This document shows positions 30,415 through 38,806 of a stretch of 64,000 bases of DNA, in pieces (the first letter of the stretch is position 1; each line of letters starts with the position of its first letter). The notes under the pieces were generated by a model. It ran no database searches. It saw only the letters and a program-made list of their open reading frames with translations, and was not told the origin of the DNA. This DNA comes from Streptomyces sp. NBC_01446. GTDB lineage: Bacteria > Actinomycetota > Actinomycetes > Streptomycetales > Streptomycetaceae. Location: the NCBI RefSeq assembly GCF_026340095.1, contig NZ_JAPEPO010000001.1, positions 6,038,001 through 6,102,000 on the forward strand, in the 5' to 3' direction. The position numbers were made by a program, and so were the translations under genes.

Positions 30415-31197
30415 ATGCTTGACGTCCGGAGTCGGCAGGAGGCCGCCGCGCGCTTGCGTCGCGCCGAGCTCGGCCGCAGTCCCGTGGCGCCCCTGGCCGG
30501 CGCGTTCGAGGGCATCGGCACCGAGGACGCGTACGAGATCCAGCTGGTCAACATCCGGCACAGGACCGCCCTGGGGGCCCAGGTCACCGGGCACAAGGTG
30601 GGCCTGTCGTCGCCGGTGATGCAGCGCATGATGGGCGTCGACGAGCCCGACTACGGTCATCTCCTCGACGACATGGAGCTGCGCGAGGACCAGCCCGTGG
30701 ACACCGTCCGCTACTGCGCGCCCCGCGTCGAGGTCGAGATCGGATTCGTACTCGGCGACGACCTGCCGGGCGAGGGCTGCACGCCGGCCGACGTCCTCGC
30801 CGCGACCGAACGCGTCGTGCCCGCACTGGAGTTGATCGACAGCCGGATCGCCGACTGGCGCATCACCATCGCCGACACGATCGCCGACAACGCCTCGTCC
30901 GCCGGTTATGTCATCGGCGCGGGCCGTGACCCGCGCGGCCTCGACCTGAAGGCCGTCGAGGCCCGGCTCACCCGCGACGGCGACGAGATCGCGCAGGGCC
31001 GCGGTGACGCCGTCCTCGGCGATCCCGCGGTCTCCGTCGCCTGGCTGGCCCGCACCGTCGCCCGCTTCGGCGTGCCCCTGCGCAAGGGGCACGTCATCCT
31101 GCCCGGCTCCTGCACCCGCGCCGTCGACGTCGAGGCGGGCCGCACCTACACCGCCGAGTTCACCGGACTCGGCGCCGTATCGCTCTCGTTCCGATGA
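30415..31197 (+). CDS. hsaE: 2-hydroxypentadienoate-type hydratase HsaE
   Basis: 260-aa member of the 2-keto-4-pentenoate hydratase family (QVTGHKVGLSSPVMQRMMGV, VEVEIGFVLGDDL, LELIDSRIADWRI, ADNASSAGYVIG). It hydrates the 2-hydroxyhexa-2,4-dienoate released by HsaD. ATG 30415 follows AAGGAG. First gene of hsaE-hsaG-hsaF-kshA-(small ORF)-kshB, preceded by the palindromic operator. Confidence 0.93.
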   Translation: MLDVRSRQEAAARLRRAELGRSPVAPLAGAFEGIGTEDAYEIQLVNIRHRTALGAQVTGHKVGLSSPVMQRMMGVDEPDYGHLLDDMELREDQPVDTVRYCAPRVEVEIGFVLGDDLPGEGCTPADVLAATERVVPALELIDSRIADWRITIADTIADNASSAGYVIGAGRDPRGLDLKAVEARLTRDGDEIAQGRGDAVLGDPAVSVAWLARTVARFGVPLRKGHVILPGSCTRAVDVEAGRTYTAEFTGLGAVSLSFR

Positions 31198-31231
31198 CCC
31201 CGACGGGTCCGCTGACTCTGCTGAGGTACAT

Positions 31232-32131
31232 ATGACTGCGAAAAAGGTCACCGCCGCGATCGTCGGCTCCGGGAACATCGGTACCGACCTCCTCCACAAG
31301 CTCCACCGCTCCCAGTACATCGAGCCGCGCTGGATGATCGGTGTGGACCCCGACAGCGCGGGCCTCGCGCGGGCGCGGAAGCTGGGGGTCGAGGCGAGCC
31401 ACGAGGGCATCGAGCCCCTCCTCGCCCGGGACGAGCTGCCCGACCTCGTCTTCGAGGCGACGAGCGCCTACGTCCACCGCGCCAACGCCCCGCGCTACGC
31501 CGAACTCGGCATCAGGGCCATCGACCTGACCCCGGCCGCCGTCGGCCCCGCCGTGGTCCCGCCCGCGAACCTCACCGCGCATCTCGACGCGCCCAACATC
31601 AACATGATCACCTGCGGCGGCCAGGCCACCATCCCCATGGTGTACGCGGTCTCACGCGTCGTGCCCGTCGCGTACGCGGAGATCGTGGCCTCCGTCGCCT
31701 CGGTGTCCGCGGGGCCCGGCACCCGCGCGAACATCGACGAGTTCACCCGGACGACGTCCCGCGGCATCGAGGAGATCGGCGGCGCCGCGCGCGGCAAGGC
31801 GATCATCATCCTCAACCCGGCCGAGCCGCCCGTCATCATGCGCGACACCGTCTTCTGCGCCATCCCCGAGGACGCCGACCGGGACGCGATCACCCTCTCC
31901 GTGAAGGAGATCGCCGAGAGCGTGGCGACCTACGTGCCGGGCTACCGGCTGCGCACGGAACCGCAGTTCGACGACCCGTCACCCATGAACGGCGGGATGG
32001 CGCGCGTCGCGATCTTCCTGGAAGTGGAGGGCGCGGGCGACTTCCTGCCGTCGTACGCAGGAAACCTCGACATCATGACCGCCGCCGCGACGAAGGTCGG
32101 CGAGGAGCTCGCGAAGGGGATCCGCAAGTGA
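31232..32131 (+). CDS. hsaG: Acetaldehyde/propionaldehyde dehydrogenase (acylating) HsaG
   Basis: 299-aa acylating aldehyde dehydrogenase: NAD motif AAIVGSGNIGTDLL, catalytic Cys in NMITCGGQATIPMV, and PGTRANIDEFTRTTS. It converts propionaldehyde released by HsaF to propionyl-CoA, with substrate channelled between the two proteins. ATG 31232 has GAGG 5 nt upstream. Its stop overlaps hsaF (GTGA). Confidence 0.95.
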   Translation: MTAKKVTAAIVGSGNIGTDLLHKLHRSQYIEPRWMIGVDPDSAGLARARKLGVEASHEGIEPLLARDELPDLVFEATSAYVHRANAPRYAELGIRAIDLTPAAVGPAVVPPANLTAHLDAPNINMITCGGQATIPMVYAVSRVVPVAYAEIVASVASVSAGPGTRANIDEFTRTTSRGIEEIGGAARGKAIIILNPAEPPVIMRDTVFCAIPEDADRDAITLSVKEIAESVATYVPGYRLRTEPQFDDPSPMNGGMARVAIFLEVEGAGDFLPSYAGNLDIMTAAATKVGEELAKGIRK

Positions 32132-33153
32132 AGCCGTACTCCGAGGCGCTCGACATCCGCGTCACCGACTCCTCGCTGCGCGACGGTTCGCACGCGAAGC
32201 GGCACCAGTTCACCGCCGACGACGTGCGCCGCATCGTCGGCGCCCTCGACGGCGCGGGCGTCCCCGTCATCGAGGTCACGCACGGCGACGGCCTGGGCGG
32301 CTCGTCCTTCAACTACGGGTTCTCGAAGACGCCCGAGCAGGAGCTCATCAGGGCCGCCGTCGACACGGCGCGCCAGGCGCGCATCGCGTTCCTGATGCTG
32401 CCCGGTCTCGGTGTGAAGGACGACATCAGGGCCGCGCACGCGAACGGCGCGAGCGTGTGCCGCATCGCGACGCACTGCACGGAGGCCGACATCTCCGTCC
32501 AGCACTTCGGCCTGGCACGGGAGATGGGCCTGGAAACCGTCGGATTCCTGATGATGGCGCACTCCACGACGCCGGAGCGGCTCGCCGCCCAGGCCAGGAT
32601 CATGGCCGACGCCGGCTGCCAGTGCGTGTACGTCGTCGACTCGGCCGGCGCCCTGGTGATGGACGACGTCACCGACCGGGTGTCCGCGCTCGTCGCCGAA
32701 CTGGGCGACGACGCGCAGGTCGGCTTCCACGGTCACGAGAACCTCGGCCTGGGCGTCGGCAATTCCGTGGCCGCCGTGCGCGCCGGAGCGCTGCAGATCG
32801 ACGGTTCGACGCGGCGGCTCGGCGCGGGCGCGGGCAACACGCCGGTCGAGGCGTTCGCCGCCGTCTGCCACAAGATGGGCCTGCGCACCGGCATCGACGT
32901 ACTGAAGATCATCGACGCGGCCGAGGACGTCGTGCGGCCCGTCATGGACGACGAGTGCCTGCTCGACCGGATGTCCCTCCTGATGGGGCACGCCGGCGTC
33001 TACTCCAGCTTCCTCAAGCACGCCTACCGGCAGGCGGAGCGCTACGGCGTCTCCGGTGCCGAGATCCTGCTGCGCGCCGGGGAACGCCGCCTCGTCGGCG
33101 GCCAGGAGGACCAGCTCATCGACATAGCCGTCGAACTCGCGGCACGCGACTGA
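32128..33153 (+). CDS. hsaF: 4-hydroxy-2-oxovalerate-type aldolase HsaF
   Basis: 341-aa DRE-TIM metallo-aldolase: VTDSSLRDGSHAKRHQF, EVTHGDGLGGSSFNYG, GFHGHENLGLGVGNSVAA, and the communication domain at the C-terminus. It cleaves the 4-hydroxy-2-oxo acid from HsaE to pyruvate and propionaldehyde. GTG start is translationally coupled to hsaG, as expected for the bifunctional complex. Confidence 0.95.
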   Translation: MKPYSEALDIRVTDSSLRDGSHAKRHQFTADDVRRIVGALDGAGVPVIEVTHGDGLGGSSFNYGFSKTPEQELIRAAVDTARQARIAFLMLPGLGVKDDIRAAHANGASVCRIATHCTEADISVQHFGLAREMGLETVGFLMMAHSTTPERLAAQARIMADAGCQCVYVVDSAGALVMDDVTDRVSALVAELGDDAQVGFHGHENLGLGVGNSVAAVRAGALQIDGSTRRLGAGAGNTPVEAFAAVCHKMGLRTGIDVLKIIDAAEDVVRPVMDDECLLDRMSLLMGHAGVYSSFLKHAYRQAERYGVSGAEILLRAGERRLVGGQEDQLIDIAVELAARD

Positions 33154-33170
33154 AGGGCAGGACACGCGAC

Positions 33171-34316
33171 ATGACCGCACAGCACCAAGAGGTCCGAGTC
33201 ATCGAGGCCGCCGCGCCGCCGGCCCGCTACGCCCGCGGCTGGCACTGCCTGGGCCTGGCCGCGGCCTTCCGCGACGGCGGCCCGCACGAGGTCGAGGCGT
33301 TCGGCACGAAGCTCGTAGTCTTCCGCGGGGAGCCCGCGGCGGGAGGCCCCGGCCGCCTGCACGTCCTCAACGCGTACTGCCCCCACATGGGCGGCAATCT
33401 TGCCCACGGCACCGTCAAGGGCGACGCCGTCGCCTGCCCGTTCCACGACTGGCGCTGGGCGGGCGACGGGCGCTGCGCCGGCATCCCGTACGCGCGCCGC
33501 GTCCCGCCGCGCGCAAGGACCCGCGCCTGGACCACCCTCGAACGCAACGGGCAGCTCTACGTGTGGCACGACCCCGAGGGCAATGAGCCCCCGCCCGGCG
33601 TCACCATTCCGGAGATCGAGGGCATCGGCAGCCCCGAGTGGTCCGACTGGTCCTGGAGCGCGCTGCGCGTCGAGAACTCCAACTGCCGAGAGATCGTGGA
33701 CAACGTCGTCGACATGGCGCACTTCTTCTACGTCCACTACGCGTTCCCGAACTACTTCAAGAACATCTTCGACGGCCATGTCGCCACCCAGTACATGGAG
33801 TCCACGCCGCGCGGCGACGTCGAGCTCGGCACGCTGTCCACCGGCGGCGGCCTGCGCTCCGACGCCTCGTACTTCGGCCCCTCGTACATGATCGACAAGC
33901 TGTGGAGCGATGTCGGGGGCGGTGTCGAGATGGAGTCCGTCCTCATCAACTGCCATTACCCGATCGACGAGAACAGCTTCATGCTCATGTACGGCGCGAT
34001 CGTCAGGAAGCTGCCCGGCATGAGTGACGAGCAGGCCGCCGACGCCGCCCGGCTCACCTCCGAGGGCCTCGCGGTCGGCTTCGAGCAGGACGTCGAGATC
34101 TGGCGGAACAAGACCCGCATCGACAACCCGCTCCTCACCGAGGAGGACGGCCCCGTCTACCAACTGCGCCGCTGGTACGAACAGTTCTACGTGGATACCG
34201 GCGACGTCAAGGACGAGATGGTGCGGCGCTTCGAGTTCGAGATCGACACCGAGCGTGCGACCGCCGCCTGGCGCGCGGAGGTCGAGGAGAACCTCGCCCG
34301 GCGGGAGGCCGACTGA
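33171..34316 (+). CDS. kshA: 3-ketosteroid 9-alpha-hydroxylase oxygenase KshA
   Basis: 381-aa Rieske oxygenase. The Rieske ligands are C70-H72 and C89-H92 (CPHMGG and CPFHDW). The mononuclear iron ligands are His184 and His189 (DMAHFFYVHYAFP) and Asp307 (EQDVEIW), each 3 residues later than in M. tuberculosis KshA. With KstD it opens ring B: 9-hydroxylation of a 1,4-diene-3-one yields the secosteroid 3-HSA. ATG 33171. The stop shares a base with the next ATG (TGATG). Confidence 0.95.
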   Translation: MTAQHQEVRVIEAAAPPARYARGWHCLGLAAAFRDGGPHEVEAFGTKLVVFRGEPAAGGPGRLHVLNAYCPHMGGNLAHGTVKGDAVACPFHDWRWAGDGRCAGIPYARRVPPRARTRAWTTLERNGQLYVWHDPEGNEPPPGVTIPEIEGIGSPEWSDWSWSALRVENSNCREIVDNVVDMAHFFYVHYAFPNYFKNIFDGHVATQYMESTPRGDVELGTLSTGGGLRSDASYFGPSYMIDKLWSDVGGGVEMESVLINCHYPIDENSFMLMYGAIVRKLPGMSDEQAADAARLTSEGLAVGFEQDVEIWRNKTRIDNPLLTEEDGPVYQLRRWYEQFYVDTGDVKDEMVRRFEFEIDTERATAAWRAEVEENLARREAD

Positions 34317-34543
34317 TGCGGCCCGTGCAGTGCGGGGTCTGCGGAAACCAGGTCCTGTGCGAGAAGTTCAGCGCCGCCCACACGCAGATCCAGTGGACCG
34401 AGGAGGCGGCCGCGGTCTGCCCGATCATCGCGGAGCGCGTCGCGGCCGGTGAACTGAGCGCTCGGGTACGGGGCTGCGCGCCGCTGCGAGCGAGCATCGA
34501 CGTGGCGGTCGCGAGCGGGCTCCTGGAGGTCGCGGATGCCTAG
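34316..34543 (+). CDS. Small cysteine-containing protein between kshA and kshB
   Basis: 75 aa, not recognised as a known family. Cysteines sit at positions 6, 9, 15, 35 and 54; the N-terminus reads QCGVCGNQVLCEKF, a CxxC-x5-C arrangement that could bind a metal. It is coupled to kshA by a 1-nt overlap and to kshB by an 8-bp overlap, so it is made together with both halves of the hydroxylase. A role in KshA cluster assembly or electron transfer is possible but only inferred from position. Confidence 0.8.
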   Translation: MRPVQCGVCGNQVLCEKFSAAHTQIQWTEEAAAVCPIIAERVAAGELSARVRGCAPLRASIDVAVASGLLEVADA

Positions 34544-35540
34544 CGTGAGGGTCCGGGTCGCCCAGGTGATACGGGAGACGGCCGACGCGGTCTCCCTCGT
34601 CCTGGACGCGCAACTCCCTTACAAGTCCGGTCAGTTCATGACCGTACGGCTGCCTGGTGGCGGGGCCCGCTGCTATTCGTTGGCCAGCTCCCCGCACACC
34701 GGCGAGCCCATGAAGGTCACCGTGAAGAGAGTCGCCGGGGGAGTCGGGTCGGGCTGGATCTGCGAGAGCGTCGCACCTGGCGACGAGCTGGAGGTCCTGC
34801 CGCCCGCGGGGACGTTCACGCCATCCGACCTCGACGGGGACGTGCTGCTCGTGGCGGGCGGCAGCGGCATCACACCGGTCGTCTCCATCGCCAAGTCGGC
34901 GCTCGTCGCGGGCCGCGGCCGGGTCGCCCTCCTGTATGCGAACCGCGACGAGGAGTCGGTCATCTTCCGTGAGGAACTCCGGCTCCTGGGAGTCGAGTTC
35001 GCGGGCCGGCTCGCCGTCGTGCACTGGCTGGAAACCCTCCAGGGCCTGCCCACGGCCGCCGCCCTGCGCGCACCCCTCGCCCCGTACGCGGGACGCGACG
35101 CCTATCTGTGCGGGCCCGCGCCTCTGATGGACGCGGCCGAGCAGGCGCTACGGGCGGTGGGCGGCCGGTCCGTGCGCAGGGAGCGGTACTTCTCGCTCGG
35201 CGACGACGTGTTCGCCGAGCGGGAGGACCGGGCCGAGCGCCGGAACGGGGCCGAGCCGGACTGCGACGACCACCGGCTGCACGTGGAACTCGACGGCGAG
35301 GAGCGGGAAGTGGCGTGGCCCGCCGGGACGCCGATGCTCGACGCCCTGCTCGCCGCCGGCGTCGACGCCCCCTTCTCGTGCCGCGAGGGCGCGTGCAGCG
35401 CGTGCTGCTGCCGGGTCACCAAGGGGGAGGTCACGATGGCGCGCAACGAGATCCTCGACCAGCGGGACCTCGACGAGGGGTACGTTCTCGCGTGCCAGGC
35501 GCTGCCGGTGTCGGACGCGGTGGGGGTCACGTACTCCTGA
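34536..35540 (+). CDS. kshB: 3-ketosteroid 9-alpha-hydroxylase reductase KshB
   Basis: 334-aa class IA-type reductase. Order: flavin domain with RCYSLASSP, NAD domain with VAGGSGITPVVS, then a C-terminal plant-type 2Fe-2S ferredoxin (CREGACSACCC, LACQA). It passes electrons from NADH to KshA. Residues about 220-245 form a charged linker before the ferredoxin. Last gene of the operon. Confidence 0.94.
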   Translation: MPSVRVRVAQVIRETADAVSLVLDAQLPYKSGQFMTVRLPGGGARCYSLASSPHTGEPMKVTVKRVAGGVGSGWICESVAPGDELEVLPPAGTFTPSDLDGDVLLVAGGSGITPVVSIAKSALVAGRGRVALLYANRDEESVIFREELRLLGVEFAGRLAVVHWLETLQGLPTAAALRAPLAPYAGRDAYLCGPAPLMDAAEQALRAVGGRSVRRERYFSLGDDVFAEREDRAERRNGAEPDCDDHRLHVELDGEEREVAWPAGTPMLDALLAAGVDAPFSCREGACSACCCRVTKGEVTMARNEILDQRDLDEGYVLACQALPVSDAVGVTYS

Positions 35541-35546
35541 GGCGCG

Positions 35547-35578
35547 CGGGCCGGGCCTCCCCTGAGGCGCCCGGCCCG
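35547..35578 (+). terminator. Terminator hairpin after kshB
   Basis: CGGGCCGGGC pairs with GCCCGGCCCG, with extra CCTC/GAGG pairing inside, starting 7 bp after the kshB stop and before the convergent iclR gene. Confidence 0.7.
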
Positions 35579-35628
35579 TGCGGATGAGGCGGGCCGGGCC
35601 CTCTCGGGAGCGGACCCGCCCGCGCCCG

Positions 35629-36498
35629 CTACATCCACTCACTCGTCCGCAGCCACCCCATCATGTTGTCCATCGCCTGCTCGGAGACGCCCGGCGCGCA
35701 GCTCGGCGGTGGCGCCGAGCGGGTCGCGCGGCCGGGCCCGTACAGGTCGAGCCAGACCGTGCGGGCGCAGGCGAGCACGGCGGGCGCGAGGCGTTCCAGG
35801 TCGCGCTGGGCCGTCAGCCCCTTGCCGGACAGGGAGATCGCGGCGACGGCCCGGCCCGCGCCGCGCAGCGGGGCCGCGACGCAGACGACGTCGCGGTGGC
35901 TCTCCTCGTGGTCGAAGGCGACGCCCCGGTCGCGGGCCGCGGCGAGCGCGGAGCGCAGCGCGGTCGGATGCGTGAGGGTGCGCGGCGTGCGGGGGCGCAG
36001 CCCATGCGCGAGGACGCCCTCGACGGTGGCCGGGTCGCTGAACGCGAGGACCGCCTTGCCTGCGGCCGTGCAGTACGCGGGCATGCGGCCGCCGACGCGG
36101 GAGGGCACCGACGTGTCGTGCAGGCCGCCGATCCGTTCCAGGCAGACCACTTCGGCGCCGTCGAGGACGTACAGGTGCACCAGGTGCCCGGTCGACTCGT
36201 GCAGCGCGTGCAGCCGGGGGAGCGCCGTCCGGCGCAGCCGGTTGTGGTGGGCGGCGAGCGCGCCCAGTTCGAGCATCCCCATGCCCATCCGGTAGTCCCG
36301 GCCCTCCCGGTCGAGCCAGCCGAGCCGTACCAGCTGGTCGAGGATGCGGTGGGCGGAGGACCGGGGGATCCCGGAGCGCCGGATCACCTCCGTGAGGGAG
36401 AGACGCGGCTGTGCGCCGTCGAAGGCGCCGAGCACCTTCGCGGCCTTCTCCAGGAGCGAGGGCGCGGCGCCCCCGACGATCCCGGTCTGCTCGGGCAT
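35629..36498 (-). CDS. IclR-family transcriptional regulator
   Basis: 289 aa. Winged HTH at residues about 10-70 (SLLEKAAKVLGAFDG, SLTEVIRRSGIPRSSAHRIL, RLGWLDREGRDYRMG) and a C-terminal GAF-like ligand domain (AYCTAAGKAVLAFSD, VAAISLSGKGLT). ATG 36498 follows a GGGGG ribosome site at 7 nt. It stands between the two A/B-ring operons, both of which carry the same palindrome. IclR proteins bind such dyads, so it is the best candidate for their regulator; KstR, which does this in mycobacteria, was not found. Confidence 0.92.
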   Translation of the reverse strand: MPEQTGIVGGAAPSLLEKAAKVLGAFDGAQPRLSLTEVIRRSGIPRSSAHRILDQLVRLGWLDREGRDYRMGMGMLELGALAAHHNRLRRTALPRLHALHESTGHLVHLYVLDGAEVVCLERIGGLHDTSVPSRVGGRMPAYCTAAGKAVLAFSDPATVEGVLAHGLRPRTPRTLTHPTALRSALAAARDRGVAFDHEESHRDVVCVAAPLRGAGRAVAAISLSGKGLTAQRDLERLAPAVLACARTVWLDLYGPGRATRSAPPPSCAPGVSEQAMDNMMGWLRTSEWM

Positions 36499-36619
36499 GG
36501 CTGAACCCCCAGGACAACAGGGCGCATCCGCGACATTGCGGGCGCGTTGACGACCTCGCGCCGACCTTGCCATGCGCCCTCGGCCCAGGGGAAGAGCCGG
36601 GAGCTACGTATTTCGGTTC

Positions 36620-36659
36620 GGCATACCTTTCGCCGTCATGTTGATCGCTTCGGTATGCC
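36620..36659. promoter_or_regulatory. Widely spaced inverted repeat upstream of iclR
   Basis: GGCATACC (36620-36627) and GGTATGCC (36652-36659) are perfect inverted copies with a 24-nt spacer, 122 bp upstream of the iclR start in the 201-bp gap before the HAD gene. Could be an operator or a hairpin; nothing else is visible in this gap. Confidence 0.4.
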
Positions 36660-36699
36660 TGTCGTCGTCACGCCGCCCGCTGCCGCACGCCCGTCGACG

Positions 36700-37407
36700 T
36701 CACGCCGCCCCCGCCACGAGGGACCGCAGCAGCCCCACATCCGCCCCCGTGAGATCGGCGACGACCGTGCGGCCCGGGGCCTCGGGGATCGGCCGCACCG
36801 ACGGGACCGCGAGGACCGCGCACCCCGCCGCCTCCGCCGACGCCACTCCCGTCGGGGTGTCCTCCACCGCGACGCACCGCGCGGGCTCCACGCCGAGCGC
36901 CGCGGCCGCCGCGAGATACGGGTCCGGCGCCGGCTTCGTGCGCGGCGTGTCCTCGGCCCCGTACACCGCGTCGAAGACGTGCCCGTCGAGGGACCCGGCG
37001 ATCCGGCGCACCACCGCGCGCGGCGACGCCGACACCAGGGCTGTCGGGACCCCGGCCGCGCGCAGTGCGGCGAGCAGCCCGAGCGCGCCCGGCCGTGGCG
37101 GCGCGCCCTCGGCGATCCGGGCGGTGAAGCCCCGGCCCAGTTCGTCCGCGAGGTCCTCGCGGGTCGCGCCCAGGGACTCGTACAGCAGGTCCGCCGTGTC
37201 CTCGACCGAGCGTCCGAGCGCCGCGGCGCGGCCCTCCTCGTCCAGGGGACGGCCGTGCCGCTCGGACACGGCCTCGACGACCTCGAGCCACATGTCCTCG
37301 GTGTCGACGAGCGTGCCGTCCATGTCGAAGAGCACCGCCTGGAGGGCGGAGGGTTCGAAGGGCAGCGCGCGGGTGGGCGCGCCGACGTGGGCGCGAGGGG
37401 TGTTCAC
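36700..37407 (-). CDS. HAD-superfamily phosphatase
   Basis: 235-aa beta-phosphoglucomutase-like HAD hydrolase: nucleophile motif VLFDMDGTLVDTED, motif II TALVSASPRA, motif III TKPAPDPYLAAAAALG and EDTPTGVASAEAAG. GTG 37407 was chosen because GGAG stands 4 nt upstream; the frame opens 13 codons earlier at 37446. Substrate unknown. It is divergent from hsaA and its promoter region shares the palindrome at 37528. Confidence 0.88.
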   Translation of the reverse strand: MNTPRAHVGAPTRALPFEPSALQAVLFDMDGTLVDTEDMWLEVVEAVSERHGRPLDEEGRAAALGRSVEDTADLLYESLGATREDLADELGRGFTARIAEGAPPRPGALGLLAALRAAGVPTALVSASPRAVVRRIAGSLDGHVFDAVYGAEDTPRTKPAPDPYLAAAAALGVEPARCVAVEDTPTGVASAEAAGCAVLAVPSVRPIPEAPGRTVVADLTGADVGLLRSLVAGAA

Positions 37408-37527
37408 AGTGCTCCAGAAGCCGAAGGGACAGGCCGACCCTCTCATTACGGTCGCCCCGCATGACAGGCCGGTGAACGGCGCACGCCATCCACACAGCCC
37501 ACGGGCGACAGCCGGGGAACCCGCCGA

Positions 37528-37548
37528 GGTTCCCGCTCAGCGGGAACC
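37528..37548. promoter_or_regulatory. Palindromic operator before hsaA (candidate IclR site 2)
   Basis: A perfect 10-1-10 palindrome whose core is GTTCCCGCTCAGCGGGAAC, 74 bp before the hsaA start. Its core is the same as at 30305. A GGGAACC/GGTTCCC inverted repeat (37515-37534) overlaps its left edge. Located between divergent HAD and hsaA genes. Confidence 0.78.
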
Positions 37549-37621
37549 ACCCGTTCTCGGCCCGCGGGAGGCGGGCGTACGGTCCAGCCACTCGAACCCG
37601 CACCCAGGAGAGGGCCCTCGC

Positions 37622-38806
37622 ATGAGCGAATCCCCGGCCACCGCAGCCGCCGTACTCGAAGCGGTCCGCGCCCTCGCGCCGGCGCTGCGCGAACGCGCCG
37701 CCGAGGCGGAGGCGCTGCGCAAGGTGCCCGACACGTCGATCAAGGACCTGGAGCAGACCGGCTTCTTCCGGCTCCTCCAGCCCCGGGCCCACGGCGGATT
37801 CGCCGCCGACCCGGCCGTCTTCTACGCCGCCGTCCGCGAGATCGCCCGAGCCTGCGGCTCCACCGGCTGGGTCGCGTCCGTCGTCGGCGTCCACCCCTGG
37901 CACGTCGCGCTCTACGACCCGCGCGCCCAGGAAGAGGTGTGGGGCACCGACCCGTCGACCCGGATCTGCTCCTCGTACGCCCCGACCGGCAAGGTCACAC
38001 CCGTCGACGGCGGCTTCCGCATCAGCGGCTCCTGGAGCTTCTCCTCCGGCTGCGACCACGCGGACTGGGCGCTGCTCGGCGGCCTCGTCATGGACGCGGA
38101 CGGCCGTCCCGTCGACATGCGGACGTTCCTCGTGCCGCGCGCCGAGTACCGCATCGACGACGTGTGGGACACCGTCGGCCTGCGCGGCACCGGCTCCAAC
38201 AACGTCGTGTGCGACGACGTGTTCGTGCCCGAGCACCGCGCCCTCAGCTTCGGCCCCGTCACGGCCCTGAACGTGCCGGGCCACGCGGTCAACCCGGAAC
38301 CGCTCTACCGCCTCCCGTACGCCGCCGTCTTCACCACCACCATCTCCACCCCCGTCGTCGGCATCGCCGAGGGCGCACTCGACGCGTACATCGAGGCAAC
38401 CCGCAAACGCTTCCGCGTCTCCTACGGCGAGCAGGTCGCCGAGGACCCCTTCGCGCAGGTCCGCATCGCCCGGGCCGCCTCCGACATCGACGCCGCGGGC
38501 CTTCAGCTCCAGCGCAACATCGCCGAGTTGTACGCCTGCGCGGAGCGCGGCGAGGAACTCCCCATGCCGCTGCGCGCCCGCGCCCGCCGCGACCAGGTCC
38601 TCGCCACCGAGCGCGCCGTCGCCGCCGTCGACCTGCTCATGGAGAACGCGGGCGGCGGCGCCATGCGCACCGGCCCCAACCCGGTGCAGCGCGCCTGGCG
38701 CGACGTCCACACCGGCCGCGGCCACGCCGCCAACGACCCCGAGCGCGCCCTCCTCCTCTCCGGCCAGAGCGCCCTCGGCCTCGACATCCAGGACACGATG
38801 CTGTGA
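37622..38806 (+). CDS. hsaA: 3-HSA 4-hydroxylase oxygenase HsaA
   Basis: 394 aa, identical in length to M. tuberculosis HsaA. Acyl-CoA-dehydrogenase-fold flavin monooxygenase (group D): FFRLLQPRAHGGFAADPAVF, ACGSTGWVASVVGVHPWHVA, SGSWSFSSGCDHADWALLGG, RGTGSNNVVCDDVFVP. With HsaB it hydroxylates 3-HSA to the catechol 3,4-DHSA. ATG 37622 follows AGGAGAGG. First gene of hsaA-hsaD-hsaC-hsaB-kstD; stop overlaps hsaD (GTGA). Confidence 0.95.
   Translation: MSESPATAAAVLEAVRALAPALRERAAEAEALRKVPDTSIKDLEQTGFFRLLQPRAHGGFAADPAVFYAAVREIARACGSTGWVASVVGVHPWHVALYDPRAQEEVWGTDPSTRICSSYAPTGKVTPVDGGFRISGSWSFSSGCDHADWALLGGLVMDADGRPVDMRTFLVPRAEYRIDDVWDTVGLRGTGSNNVVCDDVFVPEHRALSFGPVTALNVPGHAVNPEPLYRLPYAAVFTTTISTPVVGIAEGALDAYIEATRKRFRVSYGEQVAEDPFAQVRIARAASDIDAAGLQLQRNIAELYACAERGEELPMPLRARARRDQVLATERAVAAVDLLMENAGGGAMRTGPNPVQRAWRDVHTGRGHAANDPERALLLSGQSALGLDIQDTML

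Noticed and set aside
36572..37621. In-frame N-terminal extension of hsaA of 350 codons
   Set aside because: Ser/Arg/Thr-rich shadow of the HAD gene; hsaA has a good ribosome site at 37622 and the expected 394-aa length.
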